From Haliclystus octoradiatus (taxonomy: Eukaryota > Cnidaria > Staurozoa > Stauromedusae > Haliclystidae), in the NCBI GenBank assembly GCA_916610825.1, contig OU744446.1:7156309-7220308 (forward strand): DNA of 64,000 bases, in the 5' to 3' direction. Below, piece after piece: positions 47,375-60,000 of this stretch. The first letter of the stretch is position 1; each line of letters opens with the position of its first letter. Made by a program: the position numbers and the translations under genes. The notes below the pieces were generated by a model that searched no databases, had not been told where the DNA came from, and saw only the letters and a list, made by a program, of their open reading frames with translations.

Positions 47375-47446
47375 TAGCAGAGGGTGGTTTCGATCCACCG
47401 ACCTCTGGGTTATGGGCCCAGCACGCTTCCGCTGCGCCACTCTGCT
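47375..47446 (-). tRNA. Initiator tRNA-Met (CAT)
   Basis: 72 nt on the minus strand with a perfect initiator-type cloverleaf (acceptor AGCAGAG/CTCTGCT, CCCATAA loop, ATCGAAA T-loop). Confidence 0.96.
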
Positions 47447-48080
47447 GAGTGTAAACGGTGAATATCTTTAATGCAACCACGTTTTTAATTTAGATTGTCT
47501 GAAACTGAACTCTGATGACAGCAACATATTGAATTGACACATTTGAGATTCTAACAGGAATTTGAGAGCCATGTTTTCTTCCATTGAAATTTCCAACAAT
47601 TTAACAGTCATGAAGTTTTTCTGAATGTATAAGCATAACTACTGTTCATCCCCTTTTTAATACGATTCGAATCGATCATCTATAAGAGTCAAAGTAGATT
47701 CCCTGAGGTGGAATAAATCTGCTAATCATGCAGTTTGGAGATTGCTGCAATGTTGTCTGAGTGGGATCATTCCTCAATGTAAAATGCACGTTGAAATGAT
47801 TGCTGAGGGGTATACTCTAATGTATACATCATAATTGAAGCATGACTATAATTGAATATAATTGTGACTTGTCAATGTTTAGACTTGAGGTAGAGTGTAA
47901 AAAAGTAATCTATCGAAAGCCTGACGCTGTATGAACGGACGTATTCAACTGAGATCCCCATCCAAGTTCTTAGTTTTCCAACTAATCGTCAAGTATGCTC
48001 CTTTGAAGTCTAACAAGATCCTTGTTCATCCAGAGTGACTTTGGTTCAATGATCTAATGTTGACAATTTTAAGAAGAGAA

Positions 48081-48360
48081 AGAAAAATATGCTAGATAAA
48101 TTGGTCGAGGTCATAAAGCCAGATGCAGATTACTGTATAAAACAACAAGAAATGTATACAGCAATCCTGAGGAATCTCTAGAAATATAAACATATTTCTG
48201 GATTAGTTACCGGATGCTTCTGTAATTGAAGTAATTCAAAAAAAGAAATGCTAAAGAAATTGGTCAAGGCCAAAGCCAGATGCAGATTACTGTTTGTTGT
48301 TAAAAAAAACAAGAAATGCATGTACACTAATACTGTTGAATCTCTAGAAATATAAACACA
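48081..48360. repeat. Tandem duplication, period about 159 bp
   Basis: Two diverged copies offset by about 159 bp (48091 and 48250 are equivalent positions), both ending in TCTCTAGAAATATAAACA. Confidence 0.8.
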
Positions 48361-48430
48361 TTAATATAACATATAAACACATTAATATAACATATAAACA
48401 CATTAATATAACATATAAACACATTATATA
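48350..48430. repeat. 22-bp tandem repeat, about 4 copies
   Basis: Unit ACACATTAATATAACATATA plus AA, nearly perfect. Confidence 0.9.
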
Positions 48431-50229
48431 TATGGTTTTGCTGTTAGTTTCTTGTCTTATGTGAAAAACGTGTTCTCCTTATACCATCATTCAGAAATCC
48501 TTTGGCTTTTGCTGTTAACTTTGGTGGATCTAATCAATACCATCGGAGAAAAAATTAGCAAAGTTTTGGAGCGTAAAAGTTCTTTTCCAAGCAAAATTCG
48601 TTTGCTAATTTTGCTTCACTTTTTCAAATAACTCATGGAATCATACGGAACCGCAATTGATTTATTGTGATAAAATTCAATGAAAATGTGATTATCTCTT
48701 GCGAACAACTCTCAAGGTGATTAAAACATTTTATATTGATCATTTCCAAATGCCTGTATTTTTTATTCATTGTCAGATCATGGTGATATGCTATTACTTT
48801 CAATAACTTTTAAAGTTGAAAAATATCTCAAAAGAAAATATATATCGGGTCCCGATGTAAACATTACATATCGGTATATTGAAAATTATTGAAATGTATT
48901 GACCATATCGGTATCCGATACATCGAGCAACACTAATTGCTTCCAGCCATTATTAAGAGCCATTATTACTTATCTCTTCAATAGGCACATTTCCTTGACA
49001 TTTGTAAATGTGCCAACCAATTCTAAAGAAGCTTGGACTCAACGTATTATTCAATAATTTCAGACCTGGTAGCAATTTGCCATGTGTATTCTAAACTAAT
49101 ATAGAGTGCTTGTTCTGCACAATTGGCCAATCGTAATCAATCAAATGATTTAATTCCACCTTACGTATCAGCTTATTACAGTACATATCACATCACGGAA
49201 GCAGGTCTCCTAAAGTCCAATCATAGTTATTCAAAATAATGAACAATCAAAGAGTCACTCTGTTAGTCTTGCTGGATCTATTTGTGCTGTGTTTGACATT
49301 GTTTCTCGTGAAATCTCCATGAATTCTTCATATTTAAAAAGCCAATTTAAGACCAACAGTGACATCCGAAAATTTCAACAGAACAGAAATTTCAAGTAAA
49401 TTATAAAATTTCAAGTAAGAATGAACTTGTTTGAGATGTGGCTCAAGAAATTTGTCTGGGTCCTATGCTTTATGTGATGTAATTAAATGCTCTGTACGAC
49501 TTGATAAGCAATCAGCTACAAGCTGTACACGGATATTGAGATGATAACCAGTAATATATCCCATTCAAGCCTAATGTAGGACATACGAAGTATAAGCAAT
49601 GGAGGTTTTGTGGAAAAAATTAGATATATATGCTACCAAATCAATTAATGATAAATGATGATTAAACCGAAATAACGCTAATGGGGACGCCCATCCAGCA
49701 ATCCAAAGTATCGATTGAGGAATTAAAATTGGAAGCAACTCCATTATTGTATGTGGTAATTTATATTAAAAAACCTTTTGAGTTCATCAAGACCAACGAC
49801 TAAACAAACAGGTATCATCTGTATGCTCAAAATAATTTTACCAGCTCTACAGAATTCGTTAAGTACAAAATTTCCAGACATCAGACATTATGAGAACGAA
49901 AATTCATGCCTTCGTTACAGCAAACATTGACATTGCACTAAATCCACAATGATCGAGCTCCATTGGCTATCATTAATATTCTGCATAACGTTAAAAATTT
50001 CAGTTTTAACATTTTAATGCTTGAAAGGAGAGGCACCTTCATGTTTGAAAGACATGATAAGTTGTTATATGCCGTAAAAAATATTGAGGTCCAATACTGG
50101 ATTACTTTTAAAGTGTATATCCCGGATATTTGGAGATTGCATCTTTAGATAGAGAAACATTTCTATTAGTACATGATCTTCTTGTGTTTTTACTTTGCGC
50201 AGTCATTTCTCCTTCTTTTGCAAAAACTG

Positions 50230-50282
<53 letters not shown>

Positions 50283-50303
50283 GACCAATTGCGCCACGGA
50301 GAC
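50230..50303 (-). tRNA. tRNA-Asn (GTT)
   Basis: 74 nt; differs from the main copy by one D-arm change (TTGGTCAGCG instead of TTGGTTAGCG). Its 3' flank (50108-50229) is repeated at 56830-56950 without a tRNA. Confidence 0.95.
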
Positions 50304-52036
50304 ATATTAATGCAGCATTCCATCCATCCTTTAATCCAGAGAAGGATCTATCAATAGGAAATTACATTAAGCCCAAACAATTTACATGAAAACACAGACA
50401 AGAAACATCCGATTGATCATTCACAAGTTTTCAAAAGGAGGAGAAACATTGGCTAATTAGCCATGTTCTGTCAATCTTCGCACCTATAGCTTTATAACAA
50501 CTTTATTAAACTCCTTTCTACATTAGAAGAAAAAGAAAGTAATTTATTGAGGACTCTTAAGCAGGTAACACCATGAGTATTTTAAATTAGATAAACTAAT
50601 TTTGAAAATGAAATGTTCTGCTTCGTATTAATCCTTCTTGGTGACAGGGAAAGTAAAGGCTACATTTTAACTGTGGTTGAATACAATAACTGTTCTTGTA
50701 ATGATTAATTATTTACAGCAAATGACCTGTATCTTGTCATCTCCAAATGTAGTGTGGCACTATTTCTCAAGCGCCTAGTCAGTCTATCCGATGTATCCTA
50801 GAACGTATTTTACAGGCTACGATATCTTCGTTTCATTTATTCGTCATTTATTGATTATTTGGAAATTTATTTGAAAACAGGATTATTTGAAGAAATTGAT
50901 TATTATAATATTATCATATGATTGTATTTGTACATATATACATCGTTATGGAAATGACAATGCCAAACAAATAAATGCTCAAATATCTCAGACTTGAACA
51001 AATAATAGAGAAAATATTGGATACCTGTTGACGTCCACTCCTCCCACATTGTTTTTACTTTTTTTTAAAGTACTGATCCTCGGAAAATCGAATGCTTGTA
51101 TGCGCTCAAATCCTTGTCTAATCTATCCATTCAAACATCGTCCAAAACTATACAGACTGTTTCCAGGCAGAATGATAAATCAGTACATTTGAAATTGAAA
51201 CTATGAATGGAGATTGAGAGCCACTTTTTATTAATTTCAATTATGAAGGATTTGTAAATTCACTGCATTTATATAAAAATACTGCCTCAACCCTCTTAAT
51301 TAAGATTCAACAGGAATAGGAAAAGATGTGGTGATTCTCAATTTTTGATATTGCATTATCAATCCTTATTTCTGCGTGAAACAGTAGTTCACTATACGGT
51401 TCCTTGAGTTTTAAACAATTCATATAAATATAAGACAAGTACATTAGTTACTTGTACACAAGTTGTTTCTGGCCATTAGCCTTCATCGGTGCTGCTCAGT
51501 GAGCGAACGAGGGACTGACTTCGGTATATATATGAATCTGCATGCAAGGCTAAGCTGTACTATTGGCGTTCTATCTGCTTTCCTTGGAAATCAATCTAAT
51601 TGCAATTTGTGACGTAGTACCAGGTGCGCAACATATTATATAGGCCTGCTTTTCATACATTGAGACTTGCATCAAAAAGATAATTCCTAAATATCAACAG
51701 ACAATTAGACATACATGATACAGTTATAAATGTGTCTAAACGGCAATTTTGTTTTACATTGTACGCGCTGTTTGGTAAACAGTATGGGCTACTGCAGACC
51801 TGCAGTCAAACGCAGCAGCATCTTTGTCGATGTCTTGTAAATGTGTTTGTGAACAATTTATGTTTCTGATAGAAAAAACTGTTCTAGAAAGTTCACATCA
51901 CATAATTATTCTATGAGATGAAAAATTTAAGAGAAGAGGGAAAGATGTGGACTGATCTGTTATTTCTTATCAACACTTCCTCGTGAAACAAATGTCCACC
52001 ACCTTTCGGTTCCATGAATTCAAAATATTTAGTACG
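50304..52036. other. Spacer between tRNA genes
   Basis: No gene recognised. The stretch 51335-51430 resembles the 3' flank of the initiator Met copies (TTTCTGCGTGAAACAGTAGTT) but lacks the tRNA itself. At 51466-51495 there is a GTTTCTGGCCATTAGCCTTCATC motif like those found near Penelope-like element ends. Confidence 0.4.
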
Positions 52037-52108
52037 TAGCAGAGGGTGGTTTCGATCCATCGACCTCTGGGTTATGGGCCCAGCACGCTTCCACTGCGCC
52101 ACTCTGCT
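52037..52108 (-). tRNA. Initiator tRNA-Met (CAT), one T-stem mismatch
   Basis: 72 nt on the minus strand. The T-stem reads GATGG against CCACC (one A-C mismatch); the D-arm has CAGTGG instead of CAGCGG. It probably still folds. Its 5' flank matches the Asn-Met spacer of the other units, but the Asn gene is missing. Confidence 0.85.
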
Positions 52109-52810
52109 GAGTACGAAATGTAAAAGCCTTTTATTGAAGATTTTCAAAGCTAGAAATCTGCTAAATAAAGTCGATACGAAAAAGATGGGTCATTTGCTTG
52201 GTTCTCTAGTCATCCAAGGTTAATTTGTAATGTTTCTATTTAGAGGTTTAGAATTCATGTAGGAAATGCAGCATTGAGGTACTAGTTCAATATATGGTCT
52301 AGCTGATCAAAAGCCTCACTTCGATTGTCAGGAAGATGCGAAAGTATCGTTTGGAGTTGCGTTTAGAAAGTAAAATCTTCAATTTTTCAAGATTCTCTGA
52401 ACTGTTGGGGACATATTTTGATACCAAACACTGAACAGGTCATTTTGTCAACATTTATAAGCAGCAGCAAATTGGCACAAGCGATCAGAGAAATAGGTGT
52501 TGATTATTCTAGCTGATAATTTTTCACATAATTTGTGAAGATGTTGTCGAGTAGAGTGCGAGATCTTTCAGCAACTCGTGTAGATTTTGACGTAATTCCA
52601 AGCAAACTAAACTTAAGTAAATAGTCAACTATGTTTTCTGATTTTGTGGATTGTATTAACATGTTTACATTGGGAATGGAAACATCTTATCCTTGCCATA
52701 TTTTGTGGAGGGCTAAAGCTTTCAGTAAGGAAGTATCAAGTAGTTGAGAAACGTGCTCGCTGTTCTGCAGTTGAACAATGTTGAATAAAATACTTTTACA
52801 TTTCATACTC

Positions 52811-52885
52811 AGCAGAGTGGCGCAGCGGAAGCGTGCTGGGCCCATAACCCAGAGGTCGGTGGTGGATCGAAACCACCCTCTGCTA
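52811..52885 (+). tRNA. Initiator tRNA-Met (CAT) with a 3-nt insertion
   Basis: 75 nt instead of 72: the sequence AGAGGTCGGTGGTGGATCG duplicates GGT between the variable loop and the T-stem. The rest is intact. The gene may be non-functional or processed with an enlarged variable loop. Confidence 0.8.
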
Positions 52886-54085
52886 CGTAATAAATGTTTT
52901 GAATTCATAGAACCCAAAAGTGTGGACTACTGTTTCACGCAGAAGGGTTGATGAATGAAATATCGAAAGACTGGCTTTATCCTCCAAAATAGCTGAAGTT
53001 ATTTCACTGTTTAAAAGTGAAGATGCCCATTATTTTACTTTCTATCGATCAATTTCTTTGCTATCAAAAATTCTGGAACATTTTGTTTACAACCAAACTT
53101 TGAAGTTGAACGAATATTCGCTTAAACGATTATTAATTTATTAATTTGAAGGCAAATTGCAATTAATGGCAAATTCAGAAATACCGCTCAACCGTGCGTT
53201 TGAAAACTCGCAATATAAATTCTGTGAAATAATAGATGAATTTAATAAAAAGGAATTCAAAGTACATGCTAAAATTTCAAATATTTTGAACTAATCTATC
53301 ACAACTATTGGCTATTGTTACTGTTAATGTTTGTGAGTATACTTAATATCATTTTTTTTAAAAACAAGTTAAACAACTATTATTTTCTAAGCTTGAAATT
53401 AGGCACTAAAACTTAAAGTTTGGATTATTGCAAGTTTAGTGCTGGAAGATTTTCAAGACACCATGCTGTAAATAATATCATAAAGCGCACAATGGGATCA
53501 ACTGTATACGATATATTCTTGAACCTCAGGACTCATGTCAATCTGATTTGAACGTCCTGATGGCCTCACATAAATACCCTGGTCCCATAGATAATGTGCC
53601 ATGTGGGACTTCACGTGCCCGGACATCATGGCTCCCAGTCACTTGGAATGCACATCTAAATCTGCTAAAGCTGCCGCGACTAAATCTGGGAATAAAAAAG
53701 TTTTATAAAGTAATACCAGTTGCTGTGGAGACGATGGTAACATTTGAATATCCTGATGGTGCAATATCAAAGCACTATATCCGTGAGCATATCAGCTTCG
53801 TAATACAAAGATCAAATGCACTGTGTGTCTTTGGGACATTCCAAAAACAATTAACCTTTAAAAGTTTAAATTAACAATAGATGGATTTACGAAGTGGTGC
53901 GGAAATTGACAGTACTAGCATGATAAGCCAACATTTGTATCAGCTTTGTTAACGTGTAATTGATCAAATAGATGTTTTTCTGTTCTGTTTTTTTCATGAA
54001 AATCGTTTGTACTGTAATTTTCTATTGATAACACTGATAATGGATTTCGCTGGAACGACGAATAAGCAGATTGTTGTATTACTAT

Positions 54086-54159
54086 GTCTCCGTGGCGCAA
54101 TTGGTTAGCGCGTTCGGCTGTTAATCGAAAGGTTGATGGTTCAAGCCCATCCGGGGACG
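54086..54159 (+). tRNA. tRNA-Asn (GTT), variant
   Basis: 74 nt. The anticodon stem has a C-to-U change giving a G-U pair (TTCGG/TCGAA). The T-stem is changed on both sides (GATGG/CCATC), a compensatory pair of substitutions that suggests selection for folding. Confidence 0.93.
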
Positions 54160-54219
54160 CAGCTATTTTTGAAATACATCTCTGCATTGTGTAATTTAGA
54201 TATACGCATTCGGCAGCAG

Positions 54220-56370
54220 TTGCAGTCATCTGAGCAGGTCATTTGAGCATATCGTTCTGGTCGTAAAAAGTTACGCATGTTGAGAACTTTCCCTATAATA
54301 AATGACGAATAAATGAATTCTTGTATCTGTAAAACAACACTGACTGTGAATGACTTAAAACATAATGTGAATAATTACAAATTAATTATATGAAAGGTAT
54401 TTTTATGGATAAGTCCTCAGATTTAAGTCTAGATTTATTTAAACATATGTAGATTTTTTGCTAAGCGAGTAATTAAAGATGGTGGATTATAAATATATAT
54501 GCAGCGTACAGCAAGAAAATGGCAGTACTCATTTGAATTAGAAAGAGGCATAACAAAACTGCCGTACCTTGAAATTAAGTTAAATATTTATTTATTTATT
54601 TATTTGTATTTCATTTTGAATTGCATTTGAATAGATTTTTTGTAATTATACTTTGATGTTTCATCATGTTCTATATATTTATTCAGTAGGGAATGTCCGT
54701 GATATAGTCAAAGGCTCTCATACAACGATTTGTTCTGATTGTGGAACTTGATGCAGGCGTGTCCCATTTTTTTATTTAGTTTATTTTAATGAGAACAGGT
54801 CTCTGAGGTTTAGGCTAAGATAATCTTTGGCTGCGGCATTGCTTTTCCTGATTCAATTTGATGCTGATCAAATCGGGGACCAGTTTAACACCTTGAGCGG
54901 TGTATCTTCCATGCGACAGTGAATTCTTTTTCCAGAGATATATAATTGTTGCTGTAATCGTTGTAGCTGTGTCAACAAGAGTATTATGCTGCTAACCCAT
55001 ATATGGCAGGGTTTCTAATTTTTGCTTCGATGACTTTTTTAACAATTCGCTTGGGACAGATATTTTTGCCATGTAGCTGTACGTACAATTTTGTATTGTA
55101 CAATGGTTGGATAACGATAGCTCATTATCGAATTGTCCTCCAATTTTTCTTGCTTTTTGTTTGAATTTTATATGCCGTTGTCATTTTTAGCGTGATTTCA
55201 GGAAGATACACCTCATGGTATCATTTTTGGATGTCAATCATCATTAAATATTGGACATCCCAAAATAATACCATGTATGGTCTTCTTAGCATTTGATATT
55301 GAATAGTTCGATCAACAGGGGTAATGAAGCAAGTGGTCTGTCTGATCTGATGCTGCCATCATTGGTTTGTTTGCTACTGAGGTTCCAATTAATACAAAAA
55401 GACTTACCCAGAAGCCTTGATTATATTTTTGCAGATTTTGGATAATTTTCTGGTGTTTTCATTGCTCTTTCGAAATTTTCTTGTATGTGATTGGAGTAGT
55501 TTGGAGAAGAGCTACAGAAGACTTACCCTTAGAATTGGCCGCGAAGACTGTTGTCTGACGTAAGCAGAGCAATTATAGTTAGCAGAGTTTGACATGATTG
55601 TTGATACTTACCTAGCAGCTTCATCCAGCTAAAGACTTCTGTGCCTTCTCGATTTCTCGTTGGTCAAGTCTGGGAAAGTATGAATCTTGAACTACAAATC
55701 ATTATGCTGCTTGTGCTTGTAGCACACACATCAACTCACTTAGCTACGGAGTTAAATGTCGCTGGATATACTCTGAACATAATTATGAAAGTCTGTTCAT
55801 TTTGACGATATCAGCAAAAGTAAGCAACGCCTTATTGCTAAGTTTCTAATTTCCAAGGCCAAGAGTGGAGTGGATTTGAAAGACGTTTCGATTGAACTTC
55901 AAAATGTGTATATAGATAACTATAGTTATTAAATATAGCTATAAAACAATTCTAACAATGGAAACTTAATTATAAAACTGGATATCTCAATTTTTCATGC
56001 TCCAAGGAAATTCTCTAGGCTCAATCCCTCAGCTTTCATTTTAACGCGGATGCTATATTGAGGAATTTTCCCACTCAGACTGAAGCATGCAATATCCAAC
56101 CTGAAGGATAAGTAGGATCAGTCTCCCAGGGATTCCACTTCTTTAACTCTTCTGAAATTTTCAAATCTTATTAATAAGAATGATCAATAATTGTGCATAT
56201 ACATGCCGTGAACTACAATGATCGACTAAGGGACTATCATAGTTCTTAGAAATTACAAAAAAAACATGGCTCTCCATTACCAGAAAATATTTTAAATGCA
56301 CCAATATGTTATACTGTCTCCAAACGATTAAGTTGTCAACAATGTTTTAATAGAAGACTTTCACACTCCA
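54220..56370. other. Spacer without recognised genes
   Basis: (TATT)n at 54586-54605 is the only clear simple repeat. No domain-like frame was found. Confidence 0.4.
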
Positions 56371-56375
56371 CTCTC

Positions 56376-56447
56376 AGCAGAGTGGCGCAGCGGAAGCGTG
56401 CTGGGCCCATAACCCAGAGGTCGGTGGATCGAAACCACCCTCTGCTA
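56376..56447 (+). tRNA. Initiator tRNA-Met (CAT)
   Basis: 72 nt, same sequence as the copy at 47375-47446. The downstream flank (TTTTGAATTCATGGA) is shared with the other initiator Met copies. Confidence 0.96.
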
Positions 56448-57802
56448 CATACTAAACTTTTTGAATTCATGGAGCCGAATGGTGATCTATTTTTACATAA
56501 ACGACTATATAGGGCCATTTACACTGCACCAAAACAGGCACGATACTCGTCAACTAACACCCGAGGTGTTAACCAGAATGCAGCCCGTGCTAGTTTATTC
56601 AAGGTTTACACAGCTCATTAAAAACTGTTTTCAAGATCATCCGCGCCTATTTTTACGCGAGCCGAGATTAAAAACTTACAATCTGAATTATAGGTTTCTC
56701 GCTATTTAATGGTTTTATCGGTGAAATTCGATAAATTAAGATTCAATTAAGTTATATAACTTGTTAGGATTCCGTTGAAATGAAAATCACTATGCACATA
56801 TTATAATTATACTTTTGTAACATGTCTCCATTAAAGTGTATATCCCGGATATTGGGAGATTGCTTCTTTAGATAGAGAAATATCTTCTATTGGTACATGT
56901 TCTCCTTGTATTTTCACTTTGGGCAAGCATTTCTTCCTCAAAAATGCAATCAAAGTTACGATTTTGTGTCTCATTCTTTTTCCTGCATAGGAACCCTCTT
57001 ATGTTCCACAAGAGGGTTAACATTCCGAGATATATCACTCCGAAAGCAGATTGCCATTTGGTTCAGCCGTTTATTATTTAGAGACAAATAAGTAAAACAT
57101 TTGGTGTTTTTCCGGTGTAAACTCTCTTGTTGAAAATAAACAGGTTAAACTGTTACTGATTTTGTTACAAAACTTCAGAATTCCACTGTAAAGAGACGCA
57201 ACTTCTATGAAAATTACTGCAAAACGGCACTGTGTCCACTTTTTGAGCGGGCCGAGATTACCTCGAGAAATGATCTCGGTCCGATCAAAATCAGCCCACA
57301 TCTTTGCCTCTTCATAATGACAATATATTGAATCCCAATAAACGACATATGCAGTATCAAACTACGTTAATGATCGAGTGATTCACTCCAGTGATGGACT
57401 CCTGCGTGGATTTACTAATCATTTGAAGTTGAAGATCATCGAAAAATTCTGCCATGCATAATTTCAAGCATATAAAAAAATGAATTACGATGTCTCAAAC
57501 AATTTAATTAATAAATTCTTGCTCATTAAATTTGTAACAAATGACAGCGATAAAAAACATGGGATTTCACAACGTTTGGCCATATCATATCTTCATGGCA
57601 TCATCACATGTATAAATACAAATTAAAAATTAAAAAATATATACAGTTTGAGTTTACAAAGGGAATTATCAAATACAATTACACGGAAATTAAACAAACA
57701 ACCTGGATTTTATAGAATCCGATTGCGTGTTGAGTGTTGGCTTGATCCACGTGATTGCAAGCATTTCATAAATAAAACAGTCACTTTTGTTATTGCATTT
57801 AT
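56448..57802. other. Spacer with a duplicated tRNA-Asn flank
   Basis: 56830-56950 repeats the sequence found 3' of the tRNA-Asn at 50230 (AAAGTGTATATCCCGGATAT and onward) but has no tRNA. At 57567-57600 there is an ACAACGTTTGGCC...CTTCATGGCATCATCAC motif, possibly a Penelope-like element terminus. Confidence 0.4.
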
Positions 57803-58150
57803 TTAAAATGCAGGACTGTTGCGGACAGTTAAACCGTGAGAGTGGCGAAGGTGTGCGCCAACAGCTGAACCGGTGTGTCCGTCAATACGTTGATGAAGGT
57901 GTTCGCATATGTAGCCAACATAGCTAGGATCACACAAGTCACATTGAAAACAATACACAACGAATTGACGGGACATCATCGGTGGCTTTTGTTCGCGTAT
58001 CCTCAAATCATCAATAAGTTTTTTACAGGTTACAGGTTTTACGAATTCGTCAATATTACCCTGCGTACCTGCCCCGAGGTTTGTTTCTAAAACCATTCAG
58101 AAAAAACCTTGGAGCTGGTGAGCAGGCTAATGATCCTCTAGCAGAAATAT
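57803..58150 (-). pseudogene. Penelope-like element fragment with GIY-YIG endonuclease motif
   Basis: The minus-strand frame ends at TAA 57803-57805 and reads KKLIDDLRIREQKPP, VVYCFQCDLCDPSYVGYICE, HLHQRIDGHTGSAVGAHLRH and SHGL. The CxxCDxxYVGY core followed by LHQRIDxH is the GIY-YIG-associated end of Penelope-like polyproteins. The RT domain is absent from this copy. The fragment is much cleaner than its relative at 18046-18420. Confidence 0.88.
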
Positions 58151-60000
58151 GGTTTCTATTGCAAAGGAAGCGGCATTTAAAGGGAGAATATTGACCTGGT
58201 AACGATGCGCTTGCAACTTGAATTCTTCATACCAAATTCAAGTACTCGTTTTGAAACAGAGTTGGCCTCGCCTTAATTGCGAAATCATCAAAAACACGAG
58301 ACAGGAAGAAATGTCGAAGCTGTGAAACTCGTGACAATCATCAACGAATCTATGTTTTCAAATAATGATTTATTCCATGCATTAAACTCAGATTCGCATC
58401 CTTCTATTGAATTATCAAATTAGTTTGCTTTTGGTATTTTTATCCTGCAGATTATACTTATTGAACTTGAGTTGTTATTAGCTGGCAAGCATTTGTGGAC
58501 CGATCGTTACATCAAAAACATGAATAAAAACGATAGTCCATACCCAAGAGGACCCAGGAAGTCAAGAAACACAAGGATTTGCCTTTATAACGAAAATCAA
58601 AATGTTAAACAAGGTTCTTGTTTAGGGTTACTTTTCGTTCAACATATCAATCGAACTGATCAAACTAAAACCGCTTCTGCATATTATACCGCTTCTACTT
58701 TTTATGGCTTTTATACTGTTGATCACATAGTAAACAATACATTCTAATCCAGAACGTGATAAAATAATGAAACCAAAGTATGTAGTATAGCTACCAAATT
58801 GTGATGGCAGGAAAAACGGTAGATATAGCAGTTTCTTTTAGCCTTTTTATTACATAGCCTGGTCGTTTCATGTAACATGAGGACAAAAAGTGTTGACTGC
58901 ATAACCTGGAACTTGTACTAGCCTTCCATTTTTCTCTTTTTATCGCATTAACCCAATCATCTCTAAGATTTTTGTTGTTAGGAAAGCTGAAAGCAAATCA
59001 AGGCCTCAATACTTTGCATTGTATTTATGGTGAACAAGATTACGCTATGGATGTATAAATAAATTTAACATTGACCTTACCGATGGTATTGTATTTCTTT
59101 GGGTGTATCTTTAGAATTGTTGATACAACCAAATGCTACACAATGATGACCCATTGTCTACAAAGATAAATCATTTCAATGCTTTGTGTCATGATGGACC
59201 ACAGGAATGTCAAATCACTGAGCAAAAAAACCATGTGCTTCAAAGCGCGGGAAATTTGAGTTTAAATTGAAATCGGAAACTCATAAAAGTGCTAAGAGAG
59301 TCGAGAAAGAGTGATAATAGCAACAACTAAGGTCCTCAGATACTCAAAATTCTATTTATAAACTGCATATAAATGGACACAGTGCAATAGGCGCTATATA
59401 AATCAACATTATTATTATTATTAAATGGAAGTGATTTCATTTCTATAATTATTTTCGATGGCAATTGGTTCTTCTACTTTGTAATTTCTCACAGCTGAAC
59501 ATGTGCAGTGTGCATGCAGGGCGAATACTTTCCCTCCGCTATTAACTATGTTTTATAAATTTGGTGGCAATATTTACAGATCTTTAAATTAAAACTTAAT
59601 AGTTAAGTTACTATATGATTGTTTCATAGAAATGTTGTCCATGATTCTCCCAACAACAGTATCACAATTCATGTAGTATATCACGTCAATGATAAATTTT
59701 ACGACAAAAATATTCCACGTATAATCGATGTCATTTCTCACATCGAGAATTGTAGAAATCACAAAAATTATAGCCAAGCTCTGAACTAGCTTATTCAGTA
59801 TCAAGTACTTCCAAGGTATGGTTTACATATACTTGAAATACATCAATAAATCACAACATGACTTGACTTGTTTTGGCTGTTTTCGCAATGCTTGCGTTTA
59901 CGCGGGAAAGTAGCAGCACCACCAACAAAATGGCGTCGGCTGCCCATGAGTGGCGACATCGAGAACAATAGGCCGTCACGTGTGTAGCGCTTTATGTCTT
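58151..60000. other. Spacer with a retroposon tail
   Basis: At 59385-59424, TAGGCGCTATATAAATC followed by an ATT repeat resembles the 3' tail of LINE/SINE retroposons common in invertebrates. The remaining sequence holds no recognised gene. Confidence 0.4.

Larger units (their letters stand above)
46180..47446 (-). repeat. tRNA-bearing inverted duplication, arm A
   Basis: Reverse-complement match to 52811-54212. It includes initiator Met at one end, tRNA-Asn at the other, and between them a conserved 210-bp block (46611-46820) that pairs with 53540-53760. Open frames on either strand of that block differ between the arms and are probably not coding. Confidence 0.85.
47450..50100. other. Spacer with short tandem repeats
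   Basis: No gene recognised. It contains a 159-bp tandem duplication (48081-48360), where both copies share TAAATTGGTC/AGAAATTGGTC and CCAGATGCAGATTACTG, and a 22-bp repeat (48350-48430). A GTATCCGATACATCGAGCAA block near 48905-48940 resembles a lone transposon end. Confidence 0.5.
52811..54212 (+). repeat. tRNA-bearing inverted duplication, arm B
   Basis: Inverted relative to 46180-47446. It carries initiator Met (52811) and Asn (54086). After the Asn gene the homology ends about 50 bp downstream (near ATACGCATT), so the second Met gene of arm A's unit is absent. Confidence 0.85.

Noticed and set aside
52014-52223. Open frames with SRGWFRSIDLWVMGPARF or SRVAQWKRAGPITQRS (also at 45868-46167, 51911-52147, 52687-52917, 56336-56621)
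   Set aside because: Translations through initiator tRNA-Met genes in either strand, not protein-coding.
53548-53874. 108-codon frame in arm B and 69-codon frame at 46611-46820 in arm A
   Set aside because: The arms are inverted copies, yet the open frame is on opposite strands of the homologous block and is not conserved as protein; probably fortuitous.
57875-58090. Plus-strand frame overlapping the Penelope-like fragment, and 18013-18258 on the minus strand
   Set aside because: Antisense shadows of the GIY-YIG-bearing strand.
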